In this document: positions 6,125-12,782 of the stretch, piece by piece
How the letters are laid out: each line of letters starts with the position of its first letter
Numbering within the stretch: position 1 is the stretch's first letter
DNA from: Methanosarcinales archaeon
GTDB lineage: Archaea > Halobacteriota > Syntropharchaeia > Alkanophagales > Methanospirareceae
Direction of reading: 5' to 3'
DNA length: 15,319 nt
Assembly (NCBI GenBank): GCA_025464275.1
Contig: JAODGR010000022.1
Span: forward strand, 1,160 to 16,478
Position numbers and translations under genes: made by a program
The notes under the pieces: generated by a model
What the model saw: the letters and a program-made list of their open reading frames with translations, nothing else
What the model was told of the DNA's origin: nothing
The model's database searches: none

Positions 6125-6835
6125 TTACATGTTGTAGATGACGATGAAGAGGAAGAGAGCAGAGGCGATGATAGCAAATGGGAAAGGGTGGGCTGAGATG
6201 CTGATAATGAAGAGAGAAAGCAGGAAGAGGGCAGTTGAGACCGCATTTACCGAGAGATAGCGGACGAGTTCCTGATTGAGATGATGCTTCTTCTCCTCAT
6301 GCTCACGCTTGAGCTCGCGTACCCCTTCCTGTTCATCTCCCTGCTCCTGCTCCCTTTCCCGCTCCCTTTCCCGTTCTCCTACCCGCCTCTTCATGCTACT
6401 CTGCCTCTGTACTTCCTCATGTACCGGCACAATCTCCACCATGAAGCTCTCCTTCACCGCACCATAGCCTGTGCTCACCGATATCTCACCAATTCCTGAG
6501 TCCTCATCCAGCTCACCTGCACCTGCACCTGCAGCTGCATAGCTCTTCGGTAGTCGAGCAATCGCCGCTATCTTCTCCTCATCGATCACGTAAGTCTTCT
6601 CCTGGAGGAGCATCACTCTATCCTTTATCTCATCACTGAGTGAGAGATGGATATGAGAAGGGCGACCGTAATTAAAGATGAGGAGTTCAAAGCTCGTCTC
6701 CTCGCCCACACTCAGTGGAATCTGGAGTACTTCATGTTCAAACTCGATTGAATTTTCTGCTCTACGACTGAGATATATCCGCTGCTGGATCCTGGTCTTA
6801 GTCTTAGTCCTGGCACCCGCAAGACCGTTCTTCAT
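6125..6835 (-). CDS. Membrane-anchored protein, possibly DUF7524-like
   Basis: The 236-residue protein starts at ATG 6835, which overlaps the Trm112-like stop as ATGA, a translational-coupling arrangement. An ATG at 6898 would overlap by 67 bases and is less likely. Residues about 28-135 form a beta-sandwich-like region: EVLQIPLSVGEETSFELLI, then NYGRPSHIHLSLSDEI, and GEISVSTGYGAVKESFMVEI. This resembles an archaeal Ig-like domain, and I tentatively compare it with the DUF7524 family. Two low-complexity segments interrupt it: AAAGAGAGE at about 100-108 and an Arg/Glu/Gln coiled-coil-like stretch at about 150-185. Both are encoded by tandem repeats. Two hydrophobic helices follow, at about 195-213 and 218-234, so it is likely anchored by its C-terminus. 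Function is unknown; the pairing with a Trm112-like gene is the main clue. Confidence 0.75.
   Translation of the reverse strand: MKNGLAGARTKTKTRIQQRIYLSRRAENSIEFEHEVLQIPLSVGEETSFELLIFNYGRPSHIHLSLSDEIKDRVMLLQEKTYVIDEEKIAAIARLPKSYAAAGAGAGELDEDSGIGEISVSTGYGAVKESFMVEIVPVHEEVQRQSSMKRRVGEREREREREQEQGDEQEGVRELKREHEEKKHHLNQELVRYLSVNAVSTALFLLSLFIISISAHPFPFAIIASALFLFIVIYNM
6350..6373. repeat. 12-bp tandem repeat encoding Arg/Glu stretch
   Basis: CTCCCTTTCCCG occurs twice in succession (6350-6361, 6362-6373) with degenerate copies on either side. On the coding strand it gives alternating Arg and Glu (EREREREREQEQ) in the charged segment of the membrane-anchored protein. The unit is a multiple of three, so the frame is preserved. 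Confidence 0.85.
6514..6531. repeat. 6-bp tandem repeat encoding Ala/Gly stretch
   Basis: CACCTG occurs three times in a row. On the coding strand it specifies alternating Ala and Gly (AAAGAGAGE) in a loop of the membrane-anchored protein's beta domain. Confidence 0.8.
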
Positions 6836-7023
6836 TCCCTCAAGTCCGGTGGCAGCAGATTTGGTATGCCATCCTCGATAGGGTATCGCTCGTCGCAATT
6901 GCGGCAGTATAATGTGCCTCTCACAACTTCACCCTTTTCGTCCTCTTCTTCTATATCCAGTTCCAGATCGCCTTTGCATAGCGGGCAGGCGAGTATATCC
7001 ATCAGCTCTTTCTTCATCTCCAC
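6832..7023 (-). CDS. Trm112-like zinc protein
   Basis: The 63-residue protein has the Trm112 pattern: MDILACPLCKGDLEL, a variable acidic strand region, LYCRNCDERYPI, and DGIPNLLPPD at the end. Four cysteines (13, 16, 40, 43) should bind one zinc ion. In yeast and in archaea Trm112 proteins activate methyltransferases acting on tRNA, rRNA and release factor. Bacterial relatives of this short type are less well defined, so a methyltransferase partner is an inference. The start at ATG 7023 is supported by GAGGAG seven bases upstream on the minus strand. Its TGA overlaps the ATG of the membrane-anchored protein. It is divergent from cofE across a 99-base promoter region. Confidence 0.88.
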   Translation of the reverse strand: MEMKKELMDILACPLCKGDLELDIEEEDEKGEVVRGTLYCRNCDERYPIEDGIPNLLPPDLRE

Positions 7024-7071
7024 AATCTCCTCTCGTTGTGTTGGAGTTGATATAGTCTATCTGATTTCATC

Positions 7072-7084
7072 CTTATCTTTTTAT
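7072..7084. promoter_or_regulatory. AT-rich divergent promoter region between Trm112-like gene and cofE
   Basis: The segment ATCTTTTTATCTC (GAGATAAAAAGAT on the minus strand) is the best TATA candidate for both directions. On the plus strand it lies about 25-28 bases before a likely start near 7106. On the minus strand it would place a start near 7052, leaving room for the GAGGAG site of the Trm112-like gene. This is an estimate by spacing only. Confidence 0.35.
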
Positions 7085-7095
7085 CTCCTCCTTAA

Positions 7096-7118
7096 CCTCA
7101 TCTCACACAGAGATGAGG
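7096..7118 (+). promoter_or_regulatory. Perfect 9-bp inverted repeat overlapping the cofE ribosome binding site
   Basis: CCTCATCTC (7096-7104) and GAGATGAGG (7110-7118) are exact inverted copies separated by ACACA. The right arm contains the GAGG part of the cofE ribosome binding site (GAGGTG 7115-7120). If it is transcribed it could form a hairpin that hides this site. If transcription starts inside it, it is better read as an operator. Confidence 0.6.
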
Positions 7119-7122
7119 TGAG

Positions 7123-7905
7123 ATGATGCGGAGGCTGGAGGTGATAGGTATAGAAGGGCTGCCGGAGATAAGGGAGGGAGACGACCTGGTGGCGCTGTTC
7201 TTCGATGCACTCCATGAGATGGGAATGGAGTTAGAAGATGGGGATGCGATTGTGATCACCTCGAAGATAATCGCGAAGAGTGAGGGGCAGGTCGTTTCAC
7301 TCTCGGATGTGGAGGTGAGTGAAGAAGCGAAGCGGCTTGCTGCAGAGACAGGAAAAGACCCAAGAATCGTTCAGCTCATATTGAATGAGACGAGAGAGCT
7401 TGTGAGAGTGGGTATGAAGATGATAATAGTGGAGACCAGGCATGGGTTTGTATGTGCGAATGCGGGTGTTGATGAATCGAATGTGGGAATGGGCAAGGCG
7501 GTTCTGCTCCCCAGGGACCCTCAGGCGAGTGCTGCTCAGCTCAGACGGGAGATAGAGGAGAGGAGCGGCAGGAGGATTTCTGTTCTGGTCTCCGATACCT
7601 TCGGCAGGGCTTTCCGCGAGGGTGTAACCGGGATATGCATCGGTGTATCCGGGCTTCCAGCATTGCTGGACCGTCGAGGTGAGCGTGATAGATTCGGGAA
7701 GGTAGCGAGGATAACAAGGGAAGCGATAGCGGATGAGATATGTGCCGCCGCCAATCTGGTGATGGGAGAGTTCAGTGAGGGGATACCCATAACAATAGTA
7801 CGAGCCCATGGTCTGACTGGTGCACTGTCGAGTGAACGTGAGCGTGAGCATGAATCAGGGATAGAAGAAGTTCTACTCACCAGGGATAAGGACCTCTTCA
7901 GGTGA
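7123..7905 (+). CDS. cofE: Coenzyme F420-0:L-glutamate ligase CofE
   Basis: CofE adds gamma-linked glutamates to F420-0 using GTP and a divalent metal, the last steps of coenzyme F420 synthesis in the cytoplasm. The 260-residue protein has family segments in order: EGLPEIREGDDL (11-22), ITSKIIAKSEGQ (45-56), HGFVCANAGVDESNV (107-121), LLPRDPQASA (128-137), VSDTFGRAFREGVTG (156-170) and IPITIVRAHG (221-230). Length and motifs are those of the single-domain archaeal enzyme; there is no fused C-terminal nitroreductase-like FbiB domain. Two tandem ATG codons open the frame. The second (7126) is better spaced from GAGGTG, so the true start may be one codon later. The presence of F420 synthesis points to an F420-using archaeon. 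Confidence 0.96.
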   Translation: MMRRLEVIGIEGLPEIREGDDLVALFFDALHEMGMELEDGDAIVITSKIIAKSEGQVVSLSDVEVSEEAKRLAAETGKDPRIVQLILNETRELVRVGMKMIIVETRHGFVCANAGVDESNVGMGKAVLLPRDPQASAAQLRREIEERSGRRISVLVSDTFGRAFREGVTGICIGVSGLPALLDRRGERDRFGKVARITREAIADEICAAANLVMGEFSEGIPITIVRAHGLTGALSSEREREHESGIEEVLLTRDKDLFR

Positions 7906-7937
7906 GGGAGGTGAGGGAATGGTTACATTTTATTTAG

Positions 7938-7967
7938 CCAGTTAAATAATATCTGTTACAGAACTGG
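7938..7967 (+). promoter_or_regulatory. Candidate operator: inverted repeat CCAGTT...AACTGG
   Basis: CCAGTT (7938-7943) and AACTGG (7962-7967) are inverted copies around an AT-rich 18-base spacer. They end four bases before the TATA box of the ArsR-type regulator gene. That position would suit autoregulation by the encoded regulator. The arms are short and could be chance. Confidence 0.35.
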
Positions 7968-7970
7968 ATT

Positions 7971-7979
7971 CTTATTTAT
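7971..7979 (+). promoter_or_regulatory. TATA box of the regulator gene (leaderless mRNA)
   Basis: CTTATTTAT lies about 27 bases upstream of the first possible start codon (GTG 8002, ATG 8005, ATG 8008). No ribosome binding site lies in between. The spacing suggests a leaderless transcript starting at or next to the start codon. Confidence 0.5.
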
Positions 7980-8001
7980 CCTCCTCACCTCACATAATAT
8001 C

Positions 8002-8508
8002 GTGATGATGCCGCTATTCAAAGTATTGAGCAGTGGAACCAGGATAGAGATGCTGAAACTCCTGATGAAGGATGACTACCACATCTCGGGGCTGGCAAAG
8101 GCACTGGGCATATCAGTACCCGTAGCAGCCAAGCATACACGTATTCTGGAGGCTGCCGGGCTGATAGAGAGCAGGAAATTCGGGAAGACCCATGTATTGA
8201 AGGTGAGGATGGACCGCATATACGAGATTCTGGATACCTTCGGTGAGCAATACGAGGTGGAGGTGAAGGAGGGGACGAGCATACTGGAGGTTTTAAAGAC
8301 TGTTGCGGGTGTTAAGATAAGGAAGATGGATGATAAGGAGTTCGTTGTCTCGATAAATGGAGAGGAGGGGTTTTATATTTATGAAGTGGGTGGTAAATTA
8401 CCTGAGGTACCAATCAGCGATTATAAGCTCTCAAAGAATGTGGAGATAGATATAAGACGGCTGGTGCCGATACTGAAGAAGAGGGTGAAGGTGAAGGTGC
8501 ATAAATAA
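8002..8508 (+). CDS. ArsR-type winged-helix regulator with C-terminal beta-grasp-like domain
   Basis: The protein has 168 residues if it starts at GTG 8002; ATG codons at 8005 and 8008 are equally possible. Residues about 4-75 form an ArsR-type winged helix: FKVLSSGTRIEMLKLL, the recognition region ISGLAKALGISVPVAAKHTRILEAAGLI (about 28-55), and a wing with KFGKTHVL. No ArsR metal-site cysteines are present, since the protein has no Cys at all, so it does not look like a metal sensor. Residues about 84-166 (VEVKEGTSILEVLKTVAGV, then FVVSINGEEGF, then VEIDIRRLVPI) have the pattern of a ubiquitin-like beta-grasp domain of the ThiS/MoaD or DUF4430 type. That fold is an inference. This domain could sense a ligand or mediate dimerisation. 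The next gene starts 34 bases downstream and is probably co-transcribed. Confidence 0.82.
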   Translation: MMMPLFKVLSSGTRIEMLKLLMKDDYHISGLAKALGISVPVAAKHTRILEAAGLIESRKFGKTHVLKVRMDRIYEILDTFGEQYEVEVKEGTSILEVLKTVAGVKIRKMDDKEFVVSINGEEGFYIYEVGGKLPEVPISDYKLSKNVEIDIRRLVPILKKRVKVKVHK

Positions 8509-8542
8509 CTTTTAACCGTGAAAGAGTCATAAAGGAGGAGAG

Positions 8543-10585
8543 ATGGAAGAGAGCGAATACATCAGGCACTTCAGTGCACTTGTGGAGCTGGAGCGGGAGG
8601 AACAGATGAGATTGCACGAGGATGAGATGAAGAGGCTTAGCGGACGCGAGCGAGAGAAGAAGGGTAGAGCATTCATCAGGATGCGGGGCAAATCGCTTGG
8701 GCTGGGTCTCGGTGGTAAGTACATGGTGAGGTTCAGGAAGCAGGACGCGACAGAACTGCCGGAGAGTGAGATAGAAGTGGGAGACCTGGTACTGGTGAGC
8801 AAACCCGGTACGGCACCATGGGATGAGGGCAACCCTACGGGCATAGTGGCGGAGAAGACTGCGTATTCGATTGTAGTGGCATTTGACGATGTACCACCGG
8901 GTTTTGTATTCCGTAAAGACCTCAGAATTGACCTCTTTGTGAATGATATCACATTTCAGAGGATGAAAGAGGCGCTGAATGGATTTAAGAAGCTGCCAAA
9001 GTGGCGAATAGAGAAGTTGCTCTGCAAAACCGAGCCAGAATTCGATGACCGCCAGGACTCGGAGTCAGAGCTGGATTTCTTTAACGAGTCATTGAACAGC
9101 AGCCAGCGAGAAGCGGTGAAGAGGAGCTTAGCAGCTCGTGATTTCTTCCTCATCCACGGTCCACCGGGCACCGGTAAGACCATCACCTGTGTGGAGGTCA
9201 TCGCTCAACTGGTTGCCAGGGGTTATCGGGTGCTGGCGGCAGCAGACTCGAATGTGGCGGTGGACAATCTGGTTGAGCGGCTGGACAGGATGGGATTCAA
9301 TGTGGTACGGGTAGGGCATCCTGCACGTGTAATACCGGCTCTGAGGAGGAGGAGTCTCGATTACCTGGTGCAGGACGAGCCGGAGTACAGGGATGCTCAG
9401 GAGCTCAGGGAGAAGGCATACGCAATAAAAGAGCGAATGAAAGAGTTCACAGTGCCAGCGATGCGCTGGAGGCGTGGTCTGAGTGATGAGGAGATAGAGA
9501 GACTTGCGAGAGAAGGGAAGACGACGCGTGGGATACCGAGGAAGAGGATAGAAGAGATGCGGAGGTGGCTTGACCTGAAGCATGAGGTGGATAAGCTCTT
9601 TGATGAGGCACGTGCACTCGAGGAGCGAGCAGTGAAGCGAATTTTGAAGAATGCGGCGGTGATATGCACAACGAACAGCACAGCGGGCTCGGAACTGCTC
9701 AGGAATGAGAAGTTCGAGTTCGCAGTCATCGATGAAGCGACGCAGTCCACGGAGCCGTCATCGCTTATCCCGGTGCTCAAGGCGAAGCGGTTCATCATGG
9801 CAGGTGACCACAAGCAATTACCACCCACGGTGCTGAACGAGGAATCGAAGAGGGGTAGCCTGAGCAGGAGCATGTTCGAGCGGCTCCTCGCATGCCACGG
9901 CGATAAGATTCGGGTTATGCTCGAGGTGCAGTACAGAATGAACGAAGAGATAGCGGAATTCCCCAATAAAGAGTTCTATGGTGGTAGATTGAAGGCGGAG
10001 GAGCATGTGAGGAGGCAAACCATCGCCGATCTGATACCTCATACTTCCATCTCCAGATTGAACTTCATCATGAGGGATAAGCCACTTGTATTCATTGATA
10101 CGGTGGATGGAGGGAGTAACAGTAACAGCGGTACCGGGTTCGAGGAGCGGATGCGCTGGGGCTCCACATCCAGGGAGAACGAAGGGGAGGCGAAACTGGT
10201 GAAGATCATCGTGGAGGGGTTACTGGATGCCGGAGTACGAGCCTCGGACATCGCGGTCATATCGCCGTATGAGGACCAGGTTTCGCTCATCAGGATGATG
10301 CTCCCCGACGTGGAAGGACTGGAGATAAAGACGGTGGATGGATTCCAGGGCAGGGAGAAGGAGGTGGTGATAGTCTCCTTTGTGCGGAGTAACAAGTTCG
10401 GTGAGATAGGATTCCTGAGTGACCTCCGACGGTTGAACGTCTCCATCACACGAGCGAAGCGGAAGCTTCTCCTGATAGGGAATTCACACACGCTGGAGGC
10501 TGATGACTGCTATCGGAGGCTGATAGCTCTTGTGAAGTCGCACGGAGGATACCTGAAGGTGGAGGATATGGAACTCAATCTCTGA
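8543..10585 (+). CDS. SF1B helicase, Upf1/IGHMBP2-like
   Basis: The 680-residue protein carries all SF1 helicase motifs: Q motif near Gln188 (LNSSQREAV), Walker A GPPGTGKT (206-213), Ia ADSNVAVDNL (234-243), II DEAT (397-400), III GDHKQLPP (421-428), IV QYRMN (463-467), V TVDGFQGRE (597-605) and VI NVSITRAKR (632-640). The N-terminal 130 residues form the beta-barrel-type domain (VGDLVLVSK, PTGIVAEKTAYSIVVAF) seen in IGHMBP2/SMUBP-2 relatives. A charged helical insert (about 280-365) corresponds to the 1B/1C stalk region. Relatives are 5'-3' DNA or RNA translocases; the substrate here is not known. A Ser/Asn repeat lies in a loop at about 524-531. GGAGG lies a few bases before the ATG. It follows the regulator gene closely and precedes topA. 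Confidence 0.94.
   Translation: MEESEYIRHFSALVELEREEQMRLHEDEMKRLSGREREKKGRAFIRMRGKSLGLGLGGKYMVRFRKQDATELPESEIEVGDLVLVSKPGTAPWDEGNPTGIVAEKTAYSIVVAFDDVPPGFVFRKDLRIDLFVNDITFQRMKEALNGFKKLPKWRIEKLLCKTEPEFDDRQDSESELDFFNESLNSSQREAVKRSLAARDFFLIHGPPGTGKTITCVEVIAQLVARGYRVLAAADSNVAVDNLVERLDRMGFNVVRVGHPARVIPALRRRSLDYLVQDEPEYRDAQELREKAYAIKERMKEFTVPAMRWRRGLSDEEIERLAREGKTTRGIPRKRIEEMRRWLDLKHEVDKLFDEARALEERAVKRILKNAAVICTTNSTAGSELLRNEKFEFAVIDEATQSTEPSSLIPVLKAKRFIMAGDHKQLPPTVLNEESKRGSLSRSMFERLLACHGDKIRVMLEVQYRMNEEIAEFPNKEFYGGRLKAEEHVRRQTIADLIPHTSISRLNFIMRDKPLVFIDTVDGGSNSNSGTGFEERMRWGSTSRENEGEAKLVKIIVEGLLDAGVRASDIAVISPYEDQVSLIRMMLPDVEGLEIKTVDGFQGREKEVVIVSFVRSNKFGEIGFLSDLRRLNVSITRAKRKLLLIGNSHTLEADDCYRRLIALVKSHGGYLKVEDMELNL
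10115..10129. repeat. 6-bp tandem repeat in the helicase gene
   Basis: AGTAAC is repeated twice and followed by a partial AGC. It encodes SNSNS in a loop of the second RecA-like domain, between the IDT and EAKLVKIIVEGLL segments. Adjacent GGTACCGGGTTC adds GTGF, so the loop is low-complexity. Confidence 0.6.
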
Positions 10586-10631
10586 ACCTGAATCCATTAC
10601 AATTTATAACTACAATACCACCACCATCATC

Positions 10632-10640
10632 ATTTATATT
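10632..10640 (+). promoter_or_regulatory. Possible TATA box of topA
   Basis: ATTTATATT lies in the 101-base gap between the helicase and topA, about 50 bases before the topA ATG. A second candidate, ATTTATAAC, is near 10602. Either would give a short 5' leader without an obvious ribosome binding site. The remainder of the gap shows nothing else. Confidence 0.35.
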
Positions 10641-10686
10641 GAAGTAGTGTTGCTATCAAGCTATACCAAACTGTGAATGCGAAGCC

Positions 10687-12768
10687 ATGCATTACATAAT
10701 AACAGAGAAGGGAACGACCGCGAAGAGGATTGCCTCCATCCTGTCAGGTGGTAAAGCGGAGAGGAGTAGGATAGGGAAGATAGATGCGTATAAGTTCGAT
10801 GACAAGGTAGTGGTGGGCTTGAGCGGGCATATCTTCCGCGTTGATTTCCCGGATTCGTACAATAATTGGAGTAAAATCGACCCGTATGAGCTGATAGATG
10901 CCAAAATAGTTCAGGTTGCACTCAGGAGAGACCTGATAAAGGCACTGGAACAGATAGCGAAGGATGCAGATGCAGTGACCATAGCTACGGATTACGACCG
11001 TGAGGGAGAACTAATAGGAGTGGAGGCGGTGAAGGTGATGAGGAGTGTGAAGCCGGGCATCAAGATCGACCGGATGCGGTACAGTGCCATAACGGAGCAG
11101 GCGATAAGAGAGAGCTTTAATGCGAGGACGGAGGTGGATTATAACCTCGCTGCCTCCGCGGAGGCGCGGGAGATGATAGACCTGATCTGGGGCGCTGCTC
11201 TGACCAGATTTGTATCCCTGACAGCGAACCGGCTCGGTGATGAGTTCTTCTCCGTGGGGCGCGTGCAGTCACCCACACTCGCACTGCTGGTGGATAAGGA
11301 GAAGGAGATAGAGAGATTCATACCGCGTAAATACTGGGAATTGCATGCGAAGCTGAGAACGGAGGATGGCAGTCTCTTCACAGCGATACACGAGCGAGGT
11401 AAATTCTGGTCCGTGGAGGAAGCGAAGGAGGTGAAAGCGAAGATAGAGGGAGCGGACGAGGGTGTAGTAAAGGAGGTGAAGAAGCGATTGCGGCGTGATA
11501 ACCCACCTACACCCTTTGATACTACCAGCTTCATAAGAGCAGCCTCGTCCATCGGCTTCACACCACGACGTGTGATGAATATCGCCGAGAATCTATACCT
11601 TCAGGGGCTAATCTCTTATCATCGTACTGATAATACCACCTATCCTGAGACACTCGACCTGAAAGGGATATTGAACCTCTTCAAGACCAGCAAGGACTTC
11701 GGTGAGTACGCGCAATCGCTGCTGAAGAAGAAGCAGTTGAAACCCACAGCAGGTAAGAAGAAGACAACAGACCATCCACCCATACACCCCGTCTCAGTAG
11801 CCACACAGGATAAGCTGGATAAGGACGAGTGGAAAGTCTACGAGCTGGTGGTCAGGCGATTCATGGCTACCCTCTCTGATGCTGCGCGATGGGAGGATAC
11901 GGGAGTGAAGGTGGAGCTGGGAGGCGAGCTACTGGGTGCGAAGGGGCATGAACTGAAGCATCCGGGCTTCCTCACGGTATATCCGTATCAGAAGAAGGAG
12001 GAAACGAAGTTACCGCCAGTGGAAGAGGGTGAGAGGGTATGGCTGGAGGAGCTGGAACTGGTGGAGAAGGAGACGAAGCCACCAAACAGGCTCTCACAGG
12101 CTGGTCTGATAAAGAAGATGGAGGAGCTCGGGCTGGGCACGAAGAGCACACGACATGAGATAATCGGGAAGCTGTACGAGCGTGCATACGTGCAGGGCAA
12201 TCCGAGCAGACCAACGGAGAAGGCTTTTGCACTCATCGACTCACTGGAGAAATATGCCGCGATGATGACCAAGCCGGACATGACAAGGGCGCTGGAGCGT
12301 GAGATGGACTGGATAAGCGAGGGTAGACGTAGCAAGGATGACGTGGTGGAGGAATCGAGGGAGATGTTGAAGGCGGTATTCCAGGAGATGATGGAGAACC
12401 GGGATGAGATAGCGAAATCACTTAAAGAAGCGGTGAAAGCGGATAGAATCGTTGGTACATGCCCGGAATGCGGAGCTAACCTCTTCTGGGCGACCTCAAA
12501 GAGGAAGAAGAGGTTCATAGGCTGCAGTAACTACCCCGCATGCAGCTTCTCTCTCCCTCTACCCTCTTCTGGACGTGTGATAGTGACCGGTGAGCGATGT
12601 GATGTCCACCCCACGATGTTCAAATTGAAGATAGCAAAGAGGGGCAGAGGTAAGAATAAGGGAGGTAGCGGGCGAGTGTGGGATTTCGGCTGCCCTTATT
12701 GCAATTACCTCCAGTGGCAGGACAGTAAGAGCGATAAAGGCAATGATAGGGGAGAAGAGGAGGGATAA
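10687..12768 (+). CDS. topA: DNA topoisomerase I (type IA, archaeal)
   Basis: This type IA topoisomerase relaxes negative supercoils by cutting one strand through a 5'-phosphotyrosine. The 693-residue protein begins with a TOPRIM domain, with Glu7 in IITEKGT and the metal-binding DYDRE (Asp102, Asp104, Glu106). Core motifs include SVGRVQSPTLALLV (about 189-202), the active-site Tyr311 in LISYHRTDNTTYP, HPPIHPV (363-369), and GLGTKSTRHEII (about 482-493). Two C-terminal zinc ribbons follow: CPEC (592/595) with Cys613 and Cys619, then Cys638, His641, Cys669 and Cys672. All catalytic residues are present. No helicase domain is fused, so it is not a reverse gyrase. No strong ribosome binding site precedes the ATG. 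The next gene starts 14 bases downstream. Confidence 0.97.
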   Translation: MHYIITEKGTTAKRIASILSGGKAERSRIGKIDAYKFDDKVVVGLSGHIFRVDFPDSYNNWSKIDPYELIDAKIVQVALRRDLIKALEQIAKDADAVTIATDYDREGELIGVEAVKVMRSVKPGIKIDRMRYSAITEQAIRESFNARTEVDYNLAASAEAREMIDLIWGAALTRFVSLTANRLGDEFFSVGRVQSPTLALLVDKEKEIERFIPRKYWELHAKLRTEDGSLFTAIHERGKFWSVEEAKEVKAKIEGADEGVVKEVKKRLRRDNPPTPFDTTSFIRAASSIGFTPRRVMNIAENLYLQGLISYHRTDNTTYPETLDLKGILNLFKTSKDFGEYAQSLLKKKQLKPTAGKKKTTDHPPIHPVSVATQDKLDKDEWKVYELVVRRFMATLSDAARWEDTGVKVELGGELLGAKGHELKHPGFLTVYPYQKKEETKLPPVEEGERVWLEELELVEKETKPPNRLSQAGLIKKMEELGLGTKSTRHEIIGKLYERAYVQGNPSRPTEKAFALIDSLEKYAAMMTKPDMTRALEREMDWISEGRRSKDDVVEESREMLKAVFQEMMENRDEIAKSLKEAVKADRIVGTCPECGANLFWATSKRKKRFIGCSNYPACSFSLPLPSSGRVIVTGERCDVHPTMFKLKIAKRGRGKNKGGSGRVWDFGCPYCNYLQWQDSKSDKGNDRGEEEG

Positions 12769-12782
12769 GGAGGTGAAGGGAG

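Noticed and set aside
6836..6898. Upstream ATG at 6898 for the membrane-anchored protein
   Set aside because: It would overlap the Trm112-like gene by 67 bases, whereas ATG 6835 gives a standard ATGA overlap.
9128..9966. Several antisense open frames within the helicase gene
   Set aside because: They overlap the helicase motifs on the other strand, have no recognisable domains, and have Ser/His/Pro-rich shadow composition.
11972..12518. Antisense open frames of 86 and 176 codons within topA
   Set aside because: Both are Ser/Pro-rich reverse-complement shadows of a well-conserved topoisomerase region.
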